Shown here: in pieces, positions 53,324 through 62,948 of the stretch
How the letters are laid out: the number at the start of each line of letters is the position of its first letter
Numbering within the stretch: position 1 is the first letter of the stretch
DNA from: CAG-1000 sp964345385
GTDB lineage: Bacteria; Bacillota_I; Bacilli_A; RF39; UBA660
Assembly: GCA_964345385.1 (NCBI GenBank)
Contig: CAYFQM010000001.1
Location: 6,853-70,852, forward strand
DNA: 64,000 nucleotides
Reading direction: 5' to 3'
The notes under the pieces: model-generated
Databases searched by the model: none
Seen by the model: the letters and a program-made list of their open reading frames with translations, nothing else
Told to the model about the DNA's origin: nothing
Translations under genes and position numbers: made by a program

Positions 53324-54281
53324 TTTTATTTCCTCTTTCTTTATATTCTTTACACAAATCATCATATTTTTTAATTATTTCATCAATACATTCTTTATTA
53401 GGTGTTCTAATACCACAAGCATATTTATGGCCACCACCACCAAAAGAAGTTGCTATTTTATTAATAACAGGACCCCTACTTCTTATATTAAATTTATATA
53501 AATTGTTTTTTTCATCATATGTAATAAATAACCATACAAGTAGTTCACTTATATTATTAAATTCATTTATCATATTACTTGCAGCAGTAATATCTGCTCC
53601 CATTGATTTAATAATATCATTATCTAATTCAACATATGCAAAACCATTTTTATTTACTTTCATAGTAAGTGCTATATGACCTAATAATCTTACTTCACTT
53701 AATGGTCTTAAATAAAGCGTATTATATAACTCATTTAAATCTAAATCATATTTACTAACTAAACCTGATACTACTTCAAAAGTCCTAGATGTAGTAGACA
53801 CCATAAATCTAATAGAGTCACTAACTATACCCATGTATAATTTACCAGCAATAGATTTTGTCATCTTTAATTTAGTATTTTTAATAAGTAAAGCAACAAG
53901 TTCACTAGCAGATGAAGCATCTTCATCAATATATTCCAAACCACCAAAACTCTCTATAAAAGGATGATGATCTATTTTAATTACATTTTTAAATTTATTA
54001 AACTCTTCTACATCAACTCTTTTGATATCAGGAACATCTAATGCAATTAATAAAGAATTTTCATATTCAATATCTTTTACTTTATCAATTTTTCCAAAAT
54101 ATTTAAATCTTGATACAGTAGCTCCCAAAGCATAAACTTTTTTATTTGGAAAGGTTTCTAATATTGTTTCTTTCATAGCCATTTGACTCGCAAAAGCATC
54201 TGGATCTGGTCCAATATGTCTAACTATATAAATGGTATTATATTTTTTAATTTCATTATATATAATTTTATGTATGTTCAT
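53304..54281 (-). CDS. nrnA: NrnA-type DHH oligoribonuclease/pAp phosphatase
   Basis: Degrades nano-RNA and 3'-phosphoadenosine 5'-phosphate. The 325 residues have the DHH motifs HIGPDPDAFASQ near 21, LDVPDIKRVD near 84, IDHHP near 105, VSDSIRF near 152 and the DHHA1 motif FGGGGHKYACG near 283. The length is typical. It follows ackA by 14 bases. Confidence 0.93.
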   Translation of the reverse strand: MNIHKIIYNEIKKYNTIYIVRHIGPDPDAFASQMAMKETILETFPNKKVYALGATVSRFKYFGKIDKVKDIEYENSLLIALDVPDIKRVDVEEFNKFKNVIKIDHHPFIESFGGLEYIDEDASSASELVALLIKNTKLKMTKSIAGKLYMGIVSDSIRFMVSTTSRTFEVVSGLVSKYDLDLNELYNTLYLRPLSEVRLLGHIALTMKVNKNGFAYVELDNDIIKSMGADITAASNMINEFNNISELLVWLFITYDEKNNLYKFNIRSRGPVINKIATSFGGGGHKYACGIRTPNKECIDEIIKKYDDLCKEYKERGNKNGNNKS

Positions 54282-54295
54282 ATATTCTCTACTTT

Positions 54296-55471
54296 CTATT
54301 TAATTAAATTATATGTATCTCTTGCTATCATTAACTCTTCATCAGTCGGAATAATTACAACCTTAATGGTTGAGTCTTCAGTACTTATTACTCCACTCAT
54401 ACCTCTTTGGTTGTTTTTTTCTTCATCTATTTTAACACCCATAAAATTAAGTGCAGATATTATTTTTCCTCTAACTAAATTATCATTTTCTCCAACTCCA
54501 GCGGTAAATACTATATATTCAGCACCTTCTAAAAGAGTATTATAACTAGAAATATAATTTAATATTCTTTTAACATATAAGTTTATAGCAACAATTGATT
54601 TAGGATCTTTTTTATCATATGCTTCTTCAATATCCCTCATATCACTACTTATTCCAGTAAGACCAAACATCCCACTTTTTTTATTTAAATCTTCTAATAC
54701 TTCATCAAATGTTTTATCTGTTTTATTCATAATATATTGAATAAATCCAACATCAATATCTCCACATCTTGTTCCCATTACCACACCTGCAATAGGAGTA
54801 AATCCCATAGAGGTATCTACACATTTTCCATCTTTAATCGCGCATAAAGAAGCACCATTACCTAAATGACAACTAATAATTTTAGCATCTCTTCCAATAG
54901 CTTCTCTCATACTTTCAGAAATAAATCTATGACTTGTTCCATGAAATCCATATTTTCTAACACCATATTTTTCATACCATTCATAAGGAACCGCATATAA
55001 AAACTCTTCTTCTTTCATTGTTTGATGAAATGCTGTATCAAATACTGCAACCATAGGCGTTTTAGGAAGAACTTTTCTAAAACTTTCTACTCCAATTAAA
55101 TTAGCTGGATTATGTATTGGAGCAAGAGGTATTAATTCTTTAACAGTTTCAATAACATTATCATCTATTAATACACTTTCAGTATATTCACTTCCTCCAT
55201 GAACAAGCCTATGTCCTACTCCATCTATTTCATCATATGTTTTAATAACTTTATAATCAATTAATTCTTGAAGTAAAATTTTAACAGCTGATGTATGATC
55301 TTTCAAAATAGCTTCTTTTTTGTTTTTTTCACCATTATATTTAATAGTATAAAAACTTCCATCAATACCTATTTTTTCAAATGTTCCACTTATTATTACT
55401 TTTTCCTCGGGTAATTCTAACATAGTAAATTTTAATGAAGAACTTCCTGCATTTACACTTAATATTTTCAT
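54296..55471 (-). CDS. ackA: Acetate kinase
   Basis: Makes ATP from acetyl phosphate; implies fermentative acetate production. The ATG at 55471 (RBS AGAGGAG) gives 391 residues starting KILSVNAGSSSLKF, with DGVGHRLVHGG near 83, VFDTAFHQ near 145, HGTSHRFISE near 178, CHLGNGAS near 204 and GVGENDNLVR near 324. A longer frame starts upstream at the -35 box and was rejected. pta is not adjacent. Confidence 0.97.
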   Translation of the reverse strand: MKILSVNAGSSSLKFTMLELPEEKVIISGTFEKIGIDGSFYTIKYNGEKNKKEAILKDHTSAVKILLQELIDYKVIKTYDEIDGVGHRLVHGGSEYTESVLIDDNVIETVKELIPLAPIHNPANLIGVESFRKVLPKTPMVAVFDTAFHQTMKEEEFLYAVPYEWYEKYGVRKYGFHGTSHRFISESMREAIGRDAKIISCHLGNGASLCAIKDGKCVDTSMGFTPIAGVVMGTRCGDIDVGFIQYIMNKTDKTFDEVLEDLNKKSGMFGLTGISSDMRDIEEAYDKKDPKSIVAINLYVKRILNYISSYNTLLEGAEYIVFTAGVGENDNLVRGKIISALNFMGVKIDEEKNNQRGMSGVISTEDSTIKVVIIPTDEELMIARDTYNLIK

Positions 55472-55492
55472 ATTTCTCCTCTTTTCTACCTT

Positions 55493-55521
55493 ATTATAAC
55501 AAGAATAAAAAAACAATTCAA
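55493..55521 (-). promoter_or_regulatory. Promoter of ackA-nrnA-engB
   Basis: Minus strand -35 TTGAAT, 17-base spacer, -10 TATAAT (also extended, TGTTATAAT). Confidence 0.8.
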
Positions 55522-55550
55522 TAAGAGCACAAATTAATCTATTGAATAGT

Positions 55551-56423
55551 TTATTTTCTAATATACTTTTTTCCTATTTTAGAACCATACTTTACTATTG
55601 TTTCTATATTTTCTTTAGAATTATTTATTATATCTTCATCAATTCTAATCGTATCCTTTTTAAATAATAATACTATAGTAGATCCACCAAACTCAAAATA
55701 ACCTTTTTCCTCTCCTTTTTTAAACTTATAGTTCTCATATAAATTAGTTATTTTACCAACAATTAATGCACCTATTTCTATATGAATAACTTCACCAAAG
55801 TTATTTGTAAATAAAGTAGTATACTCTCTTTGATTAGAAACAAAATAATTATATTTATTTAATGCAATAGGCTGCACTGTATGAAGTTTTCCTTTAATAT
55901 GAACGTTTTCCTTATGATAACCATCATCTATATAACAATATCTATGATAATCAGTAGTATCTAATCTAAAAACTAATGCATATCCATCAATATAATTTCT
56001 TAAAATATCTTTTTCTACTAATGTATTAATTGAATAAAAAACACCCTTTATTTTTAATGTTAAATCTTTATTTATTTTATATGCTGATAACTTTGAATCA
56101 CATGGAGATATTAATATATTATTATCTTTATTAATCTTTCTTTTATTTAATTTAACCCTTCTAATAAAAAAGTCATTAAAAGAACTATATTCTTTTACTT
56201 CATATTCACTTATATCTATTTTATTACTAATAATAAACTCTTTTATTCTCCATTTAGATAATTTACTATTCATATATTTAGATACTATATTAGCAAAAAC
56301 TTTATTATATATTAATTTTAATATTAATCTTCCTAACAAAGTATTATACAAAAAAACTAATGATTTTGAAGTGTTAATTATTATATTTTCTTTACTATTT
56401 CTATTTCTAACTATATATTTCAT
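55551..56423 (-). CDS. psd: Phosphatidylserine decarboxylase proenzyme
   Basis: Pyruvoyl enzyme that converts phosphatidylserine to phosphatidylethanolamine. The 290 residues have YSSFNDFFIRR near 79, a DTTDYHRYCYID stretch near 154 with the conserved His, and the self-cleavage motif EFGGST with Ser 248 near the C-terminus, leaving a 43-residue alpha chain. It has the short form typical of Firmicutes. It overlaps pssA by four bases, forming a complete PS-to-PE branch. Confidence 0.95.
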   Translation of the reverse strand: MKYIVRNRNSKENIIINTSKSLVFLYNTLLGRLILKLIYNKVFANIVSKYMNSKLSKWRIKEFIISNKIDISEYEVKEYSSFNDFFIRRVKLNKRKINKDNNILISPCDSKLSAYKINKDLTLKIKGVFYSINTLVEKDILRNYIDGYALVFRLDTTDYHRYCYIDDGYHKENVHIKGKLHTVQPIALNKYNYFVSNQREYTTLFTNNFGEVIHIEIGALIVGKITNLYENYKFKKGEEKGYFEFGGSTIVLLFKKDTIRIDEDIINNSKENIETIVKYGSKIGKKYIRK

Positions 56424-57049
56424 AAGAATTTTTTAATTGTATATATTACAATTATTTCTAGTACTCCTATTATAATAAAAAGTATCATTGTTCTAACACC
56501 AGGTTTTTTTATTTTAAAATTAGATATAAATAAAGTACCTAACACTACAACTGTTACCAAATAAATATATGGAAAATACAAAAAAGTGAATTTCTTAAGT
56601 GCATAAACTGCTGGAAAAACCAATGCACTTGATGTAATAGGAAGTCCTATAAAATACTTTGTTGGAAATATACTTCTTTTATTTATTTCAAGAACATTAA
56701 AATATGCTAGTCTTATTAGTCCACATAAAGGAAAACAAAGAAGTATTGGTAAAAATAGCATACTAACATTATGCTCCCTTATAATTGAATAACCTATTAC
56801 AGCAGGTAACACTCCAAAACAAACTAAATCAGATAAACTATCTAATTGCATTCCAAAAACTTTTTCATCTTTACTTCTATGTTCTTTAGTTCTAGCAACT
56901 TTTCCATCAAACATATCACATAATCCAGAAAATAATAAGCAAAGTATTGCTGGAAATAATTTATCGTTAATAGCACATATTATTCCACTCATACCAGATA
57001 AAAATCCCATATAAGTAAGCCACATAGTATAATCATAAAAACCTATCAT
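56420..57049 (-). CDS. pssA: CDP-diacylglycerol-serine O-phosphatidyltransferase
   Basis: Makes phosphatidylserine from CDP-diacylglycerol and serine. The 209 residues have about six to seven membrane helices and a CDP-alcohol phosphotransferase motif: DMFDGKVAR near 46, then GMQLDSLSD near 66, with a slightly longer spacing (RTKEHRSKDEKVF) than the standard motif. Coupling to psd supports PssA over PgsA. Confidence 0.9.
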   Translation of the reverse strand: MIGFYDYTMWLTYMGFLSGMSGIICAINDKLFPAILCLLFSGLCDMFDGKVARTKEHRSKDEKVFGMQLDSLSDLVCFGVLPAVIGYSIIREHNVSMLFLPILLCFPLCGLIRLAYFNVLEINKRSIFPTKYFIGLPITSSALVFPAVYALKKFTFLYFPYIYLVTVVVLGTLFISNFKIKKPGVRTMILFIIIGVLEIIVIYTIKKFL

Positions 57050-57075
57050 AAATATACTCCTTTTACATAAAGAAC

Positions 57076-57104
57076 ATTATACATAAATATTGTAAAAATT
57101 GCAA
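57076..57104 (-). promoter_or_regulatory. Promoter of pssA-psd
   Basis: Minus strand -35 TTGCAA, 17-base spacer, -10 TATAAT. RBS AAAGGAG follows. Confidence 0.85.
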
Positions 57105-57112
57105 TAAAACAA

Positions 57113-57466
57113 TTATTTAGATTTATTGGTATAATACTTACCTAATAGTTCATATGATATATAGGTTAAACTAAATATAATAACAAAACCCACTAATAAT
57201 GAAAACATTATAGATTCAATATCCATTATTATAGTTGCTGTTATTGCTATAATAAAAGAATTAATTATAGCTATCACTGTAATAAGCTCTTTATATTTAA
57301 TTTTTTTCATATTAAGTTTGTATCTATCAATAAATAATGTTACTTCATTTGTTTTCTTTAATGATTCATAACTTTTTCTTTTGCCATTAATTAAAAATAT
57401 ATATATAAGAAGAATTGATAAAAATAAAATCATAAAATTAATAAAATATTGAAGAATCACCCTCAT
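57113..57466 (-). CDS. Hypothetical three-helix membrane protein
   Basis: Family not recognised. The 117 residues have membrane helices at about 5-27, 60-80 and 85-107 joined by a basic loop (FIDRYKLNMKKIKYKE). The ATG at 57466 follows AGGTGA; a GTG nine bases earlier overlaps that site. It is the last gene after the HerA-like and GH31 genes, 24 bases from GH31, so co-transcribed. Confidence 0.65.
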   Translation of the reverse strand: MRVILQYFINFMILFLSILLIYIFLINGKRKSYESLKKTNEVTLFIDRYKLNMKKIKYKELITVIAIINSFIIAITATIIMDIESIMFSLLVGFVIIFSLTYISYELLGKYYTNKSK

Positions 57467-57490
57467 AATAATCACCTATTTAAAATTATA

Positions 57491-59899
57491 TTAAATTTCA
57501 GAAATATGTTCAAGTAATTTAGCAAACATCTTAATAAATACAGTATCTAATCCTTTTCTTTTTAATTTTCTAATCTTAATTCTTTTTTCTTTTGGATTTA
57601 AATCACTAAACATTATTTCATCAATCATTTCTTTTAAACTTGTATCTATTTTAGCATCATTAATAATACTTTCTACATCTTCATTTATAACTCTTTCAGC
57701 ATTAATTTCTATATCTTGTCCTTTACAATAAACTAATATTTTTGATGAAGTCTTAACTGAATTAAATTTAACAATAAAATCATTACCATTAACTTCACTT
57801 TTAAATGGTATATTTTTTTCATTTGCGAAAACTTGTACTCCTTCGGTGAACTTAGTATTTCTAAATTTAATAATATAATTTCTAACATCAGTTATTACAC
57901 CATTTTTACCTTCTATAGGAGTAATTTGTACTGAAAAATCATTAGCCTTATAATAATATTCTATTTGAGTAGTAAAGCTTGCTCCAGTTTTATACATATT
58001 AGATTTACCATCATCTTCATATAGTTTATATACATTACTTCTTCCAGGAAATATTTGTATTTGTAATGTTTTAGGAGGCCTTATATTATTAATGTCTCCT
58101 TCTTCTAAAACTGCAAGAGGTATTATAGCACCACTAGTTGCAAATACAGGATAGTCTTCATCTTTATAAAATGTTGTATATCTTTTTCCTCCAATAAACT
58201 TTTTACCAGTTTTAAAATCATACCAAACTCCCTTTGGTAGAAATATTTTTTGAACAACTCTATTCATAATATCATCTTTAGATACAGTTATAGGACACAC
58301 TAATAACTCTTTTCCAAAATAATATTCATTTTTATATAATGGTTCATCATAAGTTTCAGGATATTTATAATATAAAGGTTGTATTAATGGAGCACCTATT
58401 TGAGTATATTTTTTAGCTTCACTATATATATATGGAATTAATTGATATCTTAATCTAATATAATCTGATGCAATACTGTTTGTTTTAGCATCCCATCTCC
58501 ATGGTTTTCTTTTATAATATTTTCCACTATCACTAGATAATCTTAATATTGGACTAAATGTTCCAAATTGAACATTTCTTAAAAATAGTTCTGGGTCTTC
58601 TAGTCCATCTTTATATCCCCCAACATCATGACTCCACCAAGATAAACCTATATTAGCACCATTTGAATTAAAATATGGAAGAAATTTAAGTGTTTTATAG
58701 CTTACTTTAGTTTCACCTGAGTATAATGCCCCTAACTTATGAGCAGCTATTCCATTATTTCTAGAAAACAAGAAATTTCTTTTAGTTTGATATCTATTCA
58801 TATTATTAAATAAATAATAATTCATTGTATAATTCAATATTTTATTAGCCTTATTATTATCATCTACCCAGAAAAAATCTATTCCATTTTCTTGTAATGG
58901 ATTAATTATTGTTTTTAAAAATGAATCTAAAAATTTATAACTAAAAGCATTAATAGGTATTTCTTTACCACTATCTTTTCCATACATACTTATAAAATTA
59001 TTATAGTTTGATTCTTTTATAGAAATATTACCTTCTGTTTTAATATTCATACCAATACTAATATGATTTTTATGCATATAATCAGTAAATTCTTTAATAT
59101 TAGGTATTTTTTGCTCATCAATTGTAAAACTAACTTTAGAATTAGGAGTAAACACTTTATTTTTGTCTCCTAATAATATAACAGATAAAGGTATATTATG
59201 ATCTTTAAATTCTTGAACTAACTTTTTAAAATCAGCTTCTTTATAACCATTATTTTTATACCACCATGCACCAAGAGCATATCTTGGTATAAGCGGAGGA
59301 AAACCAGTTAAATTATAATAATCTTTTAAAGCATGACCATAATCTTTATCATATATAAACAAATATGTATCTACATTTTTATAATTAGGAGAAATTATAT
59401 TACCAACATTAGTAATAATAGGTGTTTTGGAATCATCAAAAGAAGAAAAACCATCAATACTATAAAGTCCTTTATCAAGTATAATATCTTTATTAAAATC
59501 ATCTAAACTATAAGAAGACGCTTTATAATTTTTTGCTTCAGGATGATTAAAATACCACTCTCTTTCTGTACCAACCAAATTTACTTTTAAATTTTGATTA
59601 GGTACTATTTTAGTTCCAACAAACGGTTTTTCTTTTTCATATTCAATTATAAAATATTTGGTTTTTATAGATAATATTCTATCATCTTCTTTAACCCCTA
59701 TAATAGGTTTACCAAAACTTCTATTACATGCAAAAAATGTTGGAAAATCATTAAATGATCCATCTTCACTGTATTCAAATCGTATTATTGTTTCTGATAT
59801 AATGCTAATTCTATATTTTTTTCCCTTAAATACAAATTTAGACGGAGTTTTTCCTTTAGATATATCTATATGAAATTGTTCCCCATAATCATAAAGCAT
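57491..59899 (-). CDS. Glycoside hydrolase family 31 protein (alpha-glucosidase-like)
   Basis: Likely removes alpha-linked glucose or xylose. The 802 residues have an N-terminal beta domain, the GH31 barrel with PPLIPRYALGAWWYKNNGY near 200, a nucleophile-region motif FFWVDDNN (D346) near 343, and the WWSHDVGGY near 421 and RLSSDSGKYYKRKPW near 451 motifs, then beta domains and an acidic/helical tail of about 90 residues. The family consensus after the nucleophile is MNEP; here it is DNNK, so specificity may differ. No signal peptide is seen, suggesting a cytoplasmic enzyme. It follows the HerA-like gene by 11 bases. Confidence 0.88.
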   Translation of the reverse strand: MLYDYGEQFHIDISKGKTPSKFVFKGKKYRISIISETIIRFEYSEDGSFNDFPTFFACNRSFGKPIIGVKEDDRILSIKTKYFIIEYEKEKPFVGTKIVPNQNLKVNLVGTEREWYFNHPEAKNYKASSYSLDDFNKDIILDKGLYSIDGFSSFDDSKTPIITNVGNIISPNYKNVDTYLFIYDKDYGHALKDYYNLTGFPPLIPRYALGAWWYKNNGYKEADFKKLVQEFKDHNIPLSVILLGDKNKVFTPNSKVSFTIDEQKIPNIKEFTDYMHKNHISIGMNIKTEGNISIKESNYNNFISMYGKDSGKEIPINAFSYKFLDSFLKTIINPLQENGIDFFWVDDNNKANKILNYTMNYYLFNNMNRYQTKRNFLFSRNNGIAAHKLGALYSGETKVSYKTLKFLPYFNSNGANIGLSWWSHDVGGYKDGLEDPELFLRNVQFGTFSPILRLSSDSGKYYKRKPWRWDAKTNSIASDYIRLRYQLIPYIYSEAKKYTQIGAPLIQPLYYKYPETYDEPLYKNEYYFGKELLVCPITVSKDDIMNRVVQKIFLPKGVWYDFKTGKKFIGGKRYTTFYKDEDYPVFATSGAIIPLAVLEEGDINNIRPPKTLQIQIFPGRSNVYKLYEDDGKSNMYKTGASFTTQIEYYYKANDFSVQITPIEGKNGVITDVRNYIIKFRNTKFTEGVQVFANEKNIPFKSEVNGNDFIVKFNSVKTSSKILVYCKGQDIEINAERVINEDVESIINDAKIDTSLKEMIDEIMFSDLNPKEKRIKIRKLKRKGLDTVFIKMFAKLLEHISEI

Positions 59900-59910
59900 T
59901 TAAGTCCTCC

Positions 59911-61665
59911 TTACTCATTTATTCTAACCATCCATTTATTATATACATCACAGTTAGAGCTTGATGGTTCTGGATAAGCTTTTTCCATTTTTACAATCAT
60001 TGGTATCTTAAATATCTTACCAAATGCAACGCAAGTTCCACTTTGTAATGTTTTTATTTTATTTGAAATATCTTCATTCATAATTGGAATACTTTTTTCT
60101 ATATATATTAAATCACTAGGATGAGTAATTTTAAATATTAAAAAGTTTGAACACTGTGATATAACATTTTCATCTAAATCAACAGGTCTTTGAGTAATTA
60201 AATTTAAAATTAATCCATACTTTCTTCCTTCTTTTGCGATTCTTTCAAATATATTATATCCAAATAATAATTTATCATCATCTAATGTAACATATCTATG
60301 GGCCTCTTCAAGCATTAAATGCACTGGAAAAGAAGCCCTGTTTTCAAGACCTTTTGTATATCTTAAACACATCCTAGCAAATATTTTAACTACTGTTTGA
60401 GCAAATCTATCATCTACATCTTCTAAATTAAAATTAACCACTTGTGCTTTCATGTCATCTATAATCTTAATATTAGTTAAATAGTTTTCTACTGACATAT
60501 ATTTAGAAGTAAAAAACTGTGCTTTTTCTCTAGTAACAAGCTCATGCATCCTAACTTTTAAACTCATAGCTGCATTATACATATCAGCATTAAGTAAATA
60601 TCTTTCACTAAATAATGTGAAATTAAGAGCAACTTCTAGGTCAGAAAGTGAATAATCACTATTCATAAACTCAAAATTCCACTGTCTATCTTCTTGAATA
60701 AATGATTTAATATAATCTGTTATTATAGTTCTTTCAGCAAATCTTCCTTCCATATCTATTTCAAAACAATCCCTAAATTTTCTAACAAAACCTATACCAG
60801 ATATCATAGTATTTAAATTTAATTCATCTGTATTTGTTTCATTTAATATTTCAAATATCTGGTCTCTTATTTTAGAAGAAGATTGGTTAGTATACATAAG
60901 TGATGTTATAGCTTTAGATAATATATGATTTTTAAATTCTAATGCTTCTTTATCATGCCTACTAAACATTCTTGCATATAATAAAGTAGTCTGAATTATC
61001 GCTATTTGTGATGCTTCAGTAGCATCTAATAAATTAAGTATATCTTCTTCAGTAAGTAAAGGAACCGGTATACTTAGTTTTTCATATTGTTTATGAGAGG
61101 CAGTAGTTATTACTTTAAATTTATAATATTTATTATTTTTAGAAAACTCACTAAAAGCATTTATATATTCACCATAAGAATCAAATATAAATATATTGGC
61201 ATTATATGGTATTAAATTGCTTTCAGGAAAACAATTTTGAATAATTCTACAAATAGCATTAGTTTTACCACTACCAGTATTACCAAATATAACTGTATGA
61301 TTAGAAAAAAAATCATCTACTTTAACATTTAAAGGATAATTATTATATAAAGGAGAAAAGCCTAAATTAAAGCAACTATCTTTATTACCAATTAAAACTT
61401 TTAATTCTTCTTCATTAATAAATCTAGTTTGAGCATCTAATGATGGCTTTCTTATAAGCCCACCAATAAAATCATTATCTGTTAATTCACCCAAAAAGTT
61501 AATTTTAGCATAACCCTTTGTAACAGAATCAACTTCACCTAAAATTTTTTTATCGGTATCTTCAAAAATAACATGCATATTAATTAAATCTTTTAATGAT
61601 GCCATGTTTGTTTCAAGAGTTACAATTGCATAATCTTTATTAATTTTATTAATATTACCAAACAT
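59911..61665 (-). CDS. HerA/DUF87-family hexameric ATPase
   Basis: Predicted DNA-translocating ATPase. The 584 residues have an N-terminal HAS-barrel (1-110), Walker A FGNTGSGKTNA near 127, Walker B VHLMLEEAHRYV near 452, sensor NLITQRPVDLD near 492 and Arg finger regions after it. HerA proteins normally pair with NurA or with SIR2/DUF nucleases in repair or phage defence; none is adjacent here, only a GH31 enzyme and a small membrane protein. The partner may be elsewhere. RBS AGAGGAG is strong. Confidence 0.85.
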   Translation of the reverse strand: MFGNINKINKDYAIVTLETNMASLKDLINMHVIFEDTDKKILGEVDSVTKGYAKINFLGELTDNDFIGGLIRKPSLDAQTRFINEEELKVLIGNKDSCFNLGFSPLYNNYPLNVKVDDFFSNHTVIFGNTGSGKTNAICRIIQNCFPESNLIPYNANIFIFDSYGEYINAFSEFSKNNKYYKFKVITTASHKQYEKLSIPVPLLTEEDILNLLDATEASQIAIIQTTLLYARMFSRHDKEALEFKNHILSKAITSLMYTNQSSSKIRDQIFEILNETNTDELNLNTMISGIGFVRKFRDCFEIDMEGRFAERTIITDYIKSFIQEDRQWNFEFMNSDYSLSDLEVALNFTLFSERYLLNADMYNAAMSLKVRMHELVTREKAQFFTSKYMSVENYLTNIKIIDDMKAQVVNFNLEDVDDRFAQTVVKIFARMCLRYTKGLENRASFPVHLMLEEAHRYVTLDDDKLLFGYNIFERIAKEGRKYGLILNLITQRPVDLDENVISQCSNFLIFKITHPSDLIYIEKSIPIMNEDISNKIKTLQSGTCVAFGKIFKIPMIVKMEKAYPEPSSSNCDVYNKWMVRINE

Positions 61666-61692
61666 AATAAAACTCCTCTTTATCCTAATAAC

Positions 61693-61721
61693 ATTCTATC
61701 ACATTTTAAATATTCTAACAA
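61693..61721 (-). promoter_or_regulatory. Promoter of the HerA-like/GH31 unit
   Basis: Minus strand -35 TTGTTA, 17-base spacer, extended -10 TGATAGAAT; the -35 starts right after the T-run of the rhomboid terminator. Confidence 0.75.
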
Positions 61722-61722
61722 T

Positions 61723-61750
61723 AAAAAAATGCTTACTTATAGTAAGCATT
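61723..61750 (-). terminator. Terminator of the rhomboid gene
   Basis: Minus strand stem AATGCTTAC / GTAAGCATT with a five-base loop and seven T-rich bases; overlaps the stop codon. Confidence 0.9.
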
Positions 61751-62882
61751 ATTTTACTGATACAAAGTAAAACATAAAGAATAATAATGCAATTAAAACT
61801 ATTAAACCATTTACTTGATCATTTTTTCTATATTTATCACCTAAACCTATTGCCATAGAGATTAATACTCCACCAATTAAACCACCTATATGAGCAGATA
61901 AATCAATATTTTTTATAAAATATCCCAATGATAAGTTTATCAAAATTACAGAAGTTACTTGACTACGCATTAAACTTTGCAACGTAGATCTATAATAATA
62001 TGTAAAATACGCAATGCTTCCAAGTAAACCAAATAATGCACCCGATGCACCAACACTAAAATACCCGTTTTTCATAAATGCACAACTAAACAAACTACCA
62101 AGTAAGCCGGATATAATATATATAAGTAAATATTTCTTTCCTCCATAATATCTTTCAACTTGAGGGCCTAATATATATAATGCATACATATTAAATGCTA
62201 TATGCATAAATCCTCCATGTAAAAACATACTTGTAAATAGTCTATACCACTCGCCTTTTTGAACGTATAGATAATTGTTACCAAAATATTTAATTAAATC
62301 AATATTTAAAATAAATTGAGCAAGAAACATAACAACATTTAAAACAATTAATATATATGTAATTCTTGGTTCTCTATTATTAAATATTTTCTCTAATTTT
62401 TTTTCTTTTTTTAAAGTGTCTTTATTCATTTCGTCAGTAAGCCTGAAAAACTCAAGAGTATCTGTTTTATCATTAATTTTAAATTTTATTATTTTTGGAA
62501 AAAATTCATTAATAAATATATTTTTTTTAAAATCAATTATTTTAGATACTTTTATAGTTTCAACATTTTTAATGTTTCCCTTAACATCAATAGTATCATC
62601 AGTAGACATTAATATATTTAACATAGTCATTTTTAAAGCAAAAGTGTTTTTCTTTATACTATTCATAATATAAACCGCTTTATTAGTATCATGGTTTAGC
62701 TGTTCATAGTTAAGTATACGATTAGTACTAATTCTAATTAATTTTAAATCTTTTTCCATATTTTCTAACCATATTTCATTTTCTAAACCATTTATAATAA
62801 TAGGTTTATAATCTTCTTCAGTTACAAAAAAATGAAGAATTTTTAATATATTACCATTGTTTTCATCAATTTTTAAATTCAT
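61749..62882 (-). CDS. Rhomboid-family intramembrane serine protease
   Basis: Cleaves membrane-spanning substrates. The ATG at 62882 has GGAGG five bases upstream and gives 377 residues. An N-terminal soluble domain of about 180 residues is followed by six to seven helices with FNMYALYILGPQVERYYG near 232, the catalytic Ser in GASGALFG (S280) and His in SAHIGGLIGG (H331). The layout matches B. subtilis GluP/YqgP but without clear TPR repeats at the C-terminus. Confidence 0.9.
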   Translation of the reverse strand: MNLKIDENNGNILKILHFFVTEEDYKPIIINGLENEIWLENMEKDLKLIRISTNRILNYEQLNHDTNKAVYIMNSIKKNTFALKMTMLNILMSTDDTIDVKGNIKNVETIKVSKIIDFKKNIFINEFFPKIIKFKINDKTDTLEFFRLTDEMNKDTLKKEKKLEKIFNNREPRITYILIVLNVVMFLAQFILNIDLIKYFGNNYLYVQKGEWYRLFTSMFLHGGFMHIAFNMYALYILGPQVERYYGGKKYLLIYIISGLLGSLFSCAFMKNGYFSVGASGALFGLLGSIAYFTYYYRSTLQSLMRSQVTSVILINLSLGYFIKNIDLSAHIGGLIGGVLISMAIGLGDKYRKNDQVNGLIVLIALLFFMFYFVSVK

Positions 62883-62908
62883 TGAAACCTCCAAAAATCT
62901 ATTATTAT

Positions 62909-62935
62909 TTTACTATTTATATCAAAAATAGTAAA
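62909..62935 (-). terminator. Possible terminator of rluD
   Basis: Ten-base-pair stem TTTACTATTT / AAATAGTAAA with a seven-base loop, 14 bases after the rluD stop. The tail is only moderately T-rich. Confidence 0.55.
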
Positions 62936-62948
62936 GTTTTATTATTAT

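Noticed and set aside
53324..53365. Longer engB start
   Set aside because: It has no RBS and lies inside nrnA; the ATG at 53323 has AGAGG and matches the family N-terminus.
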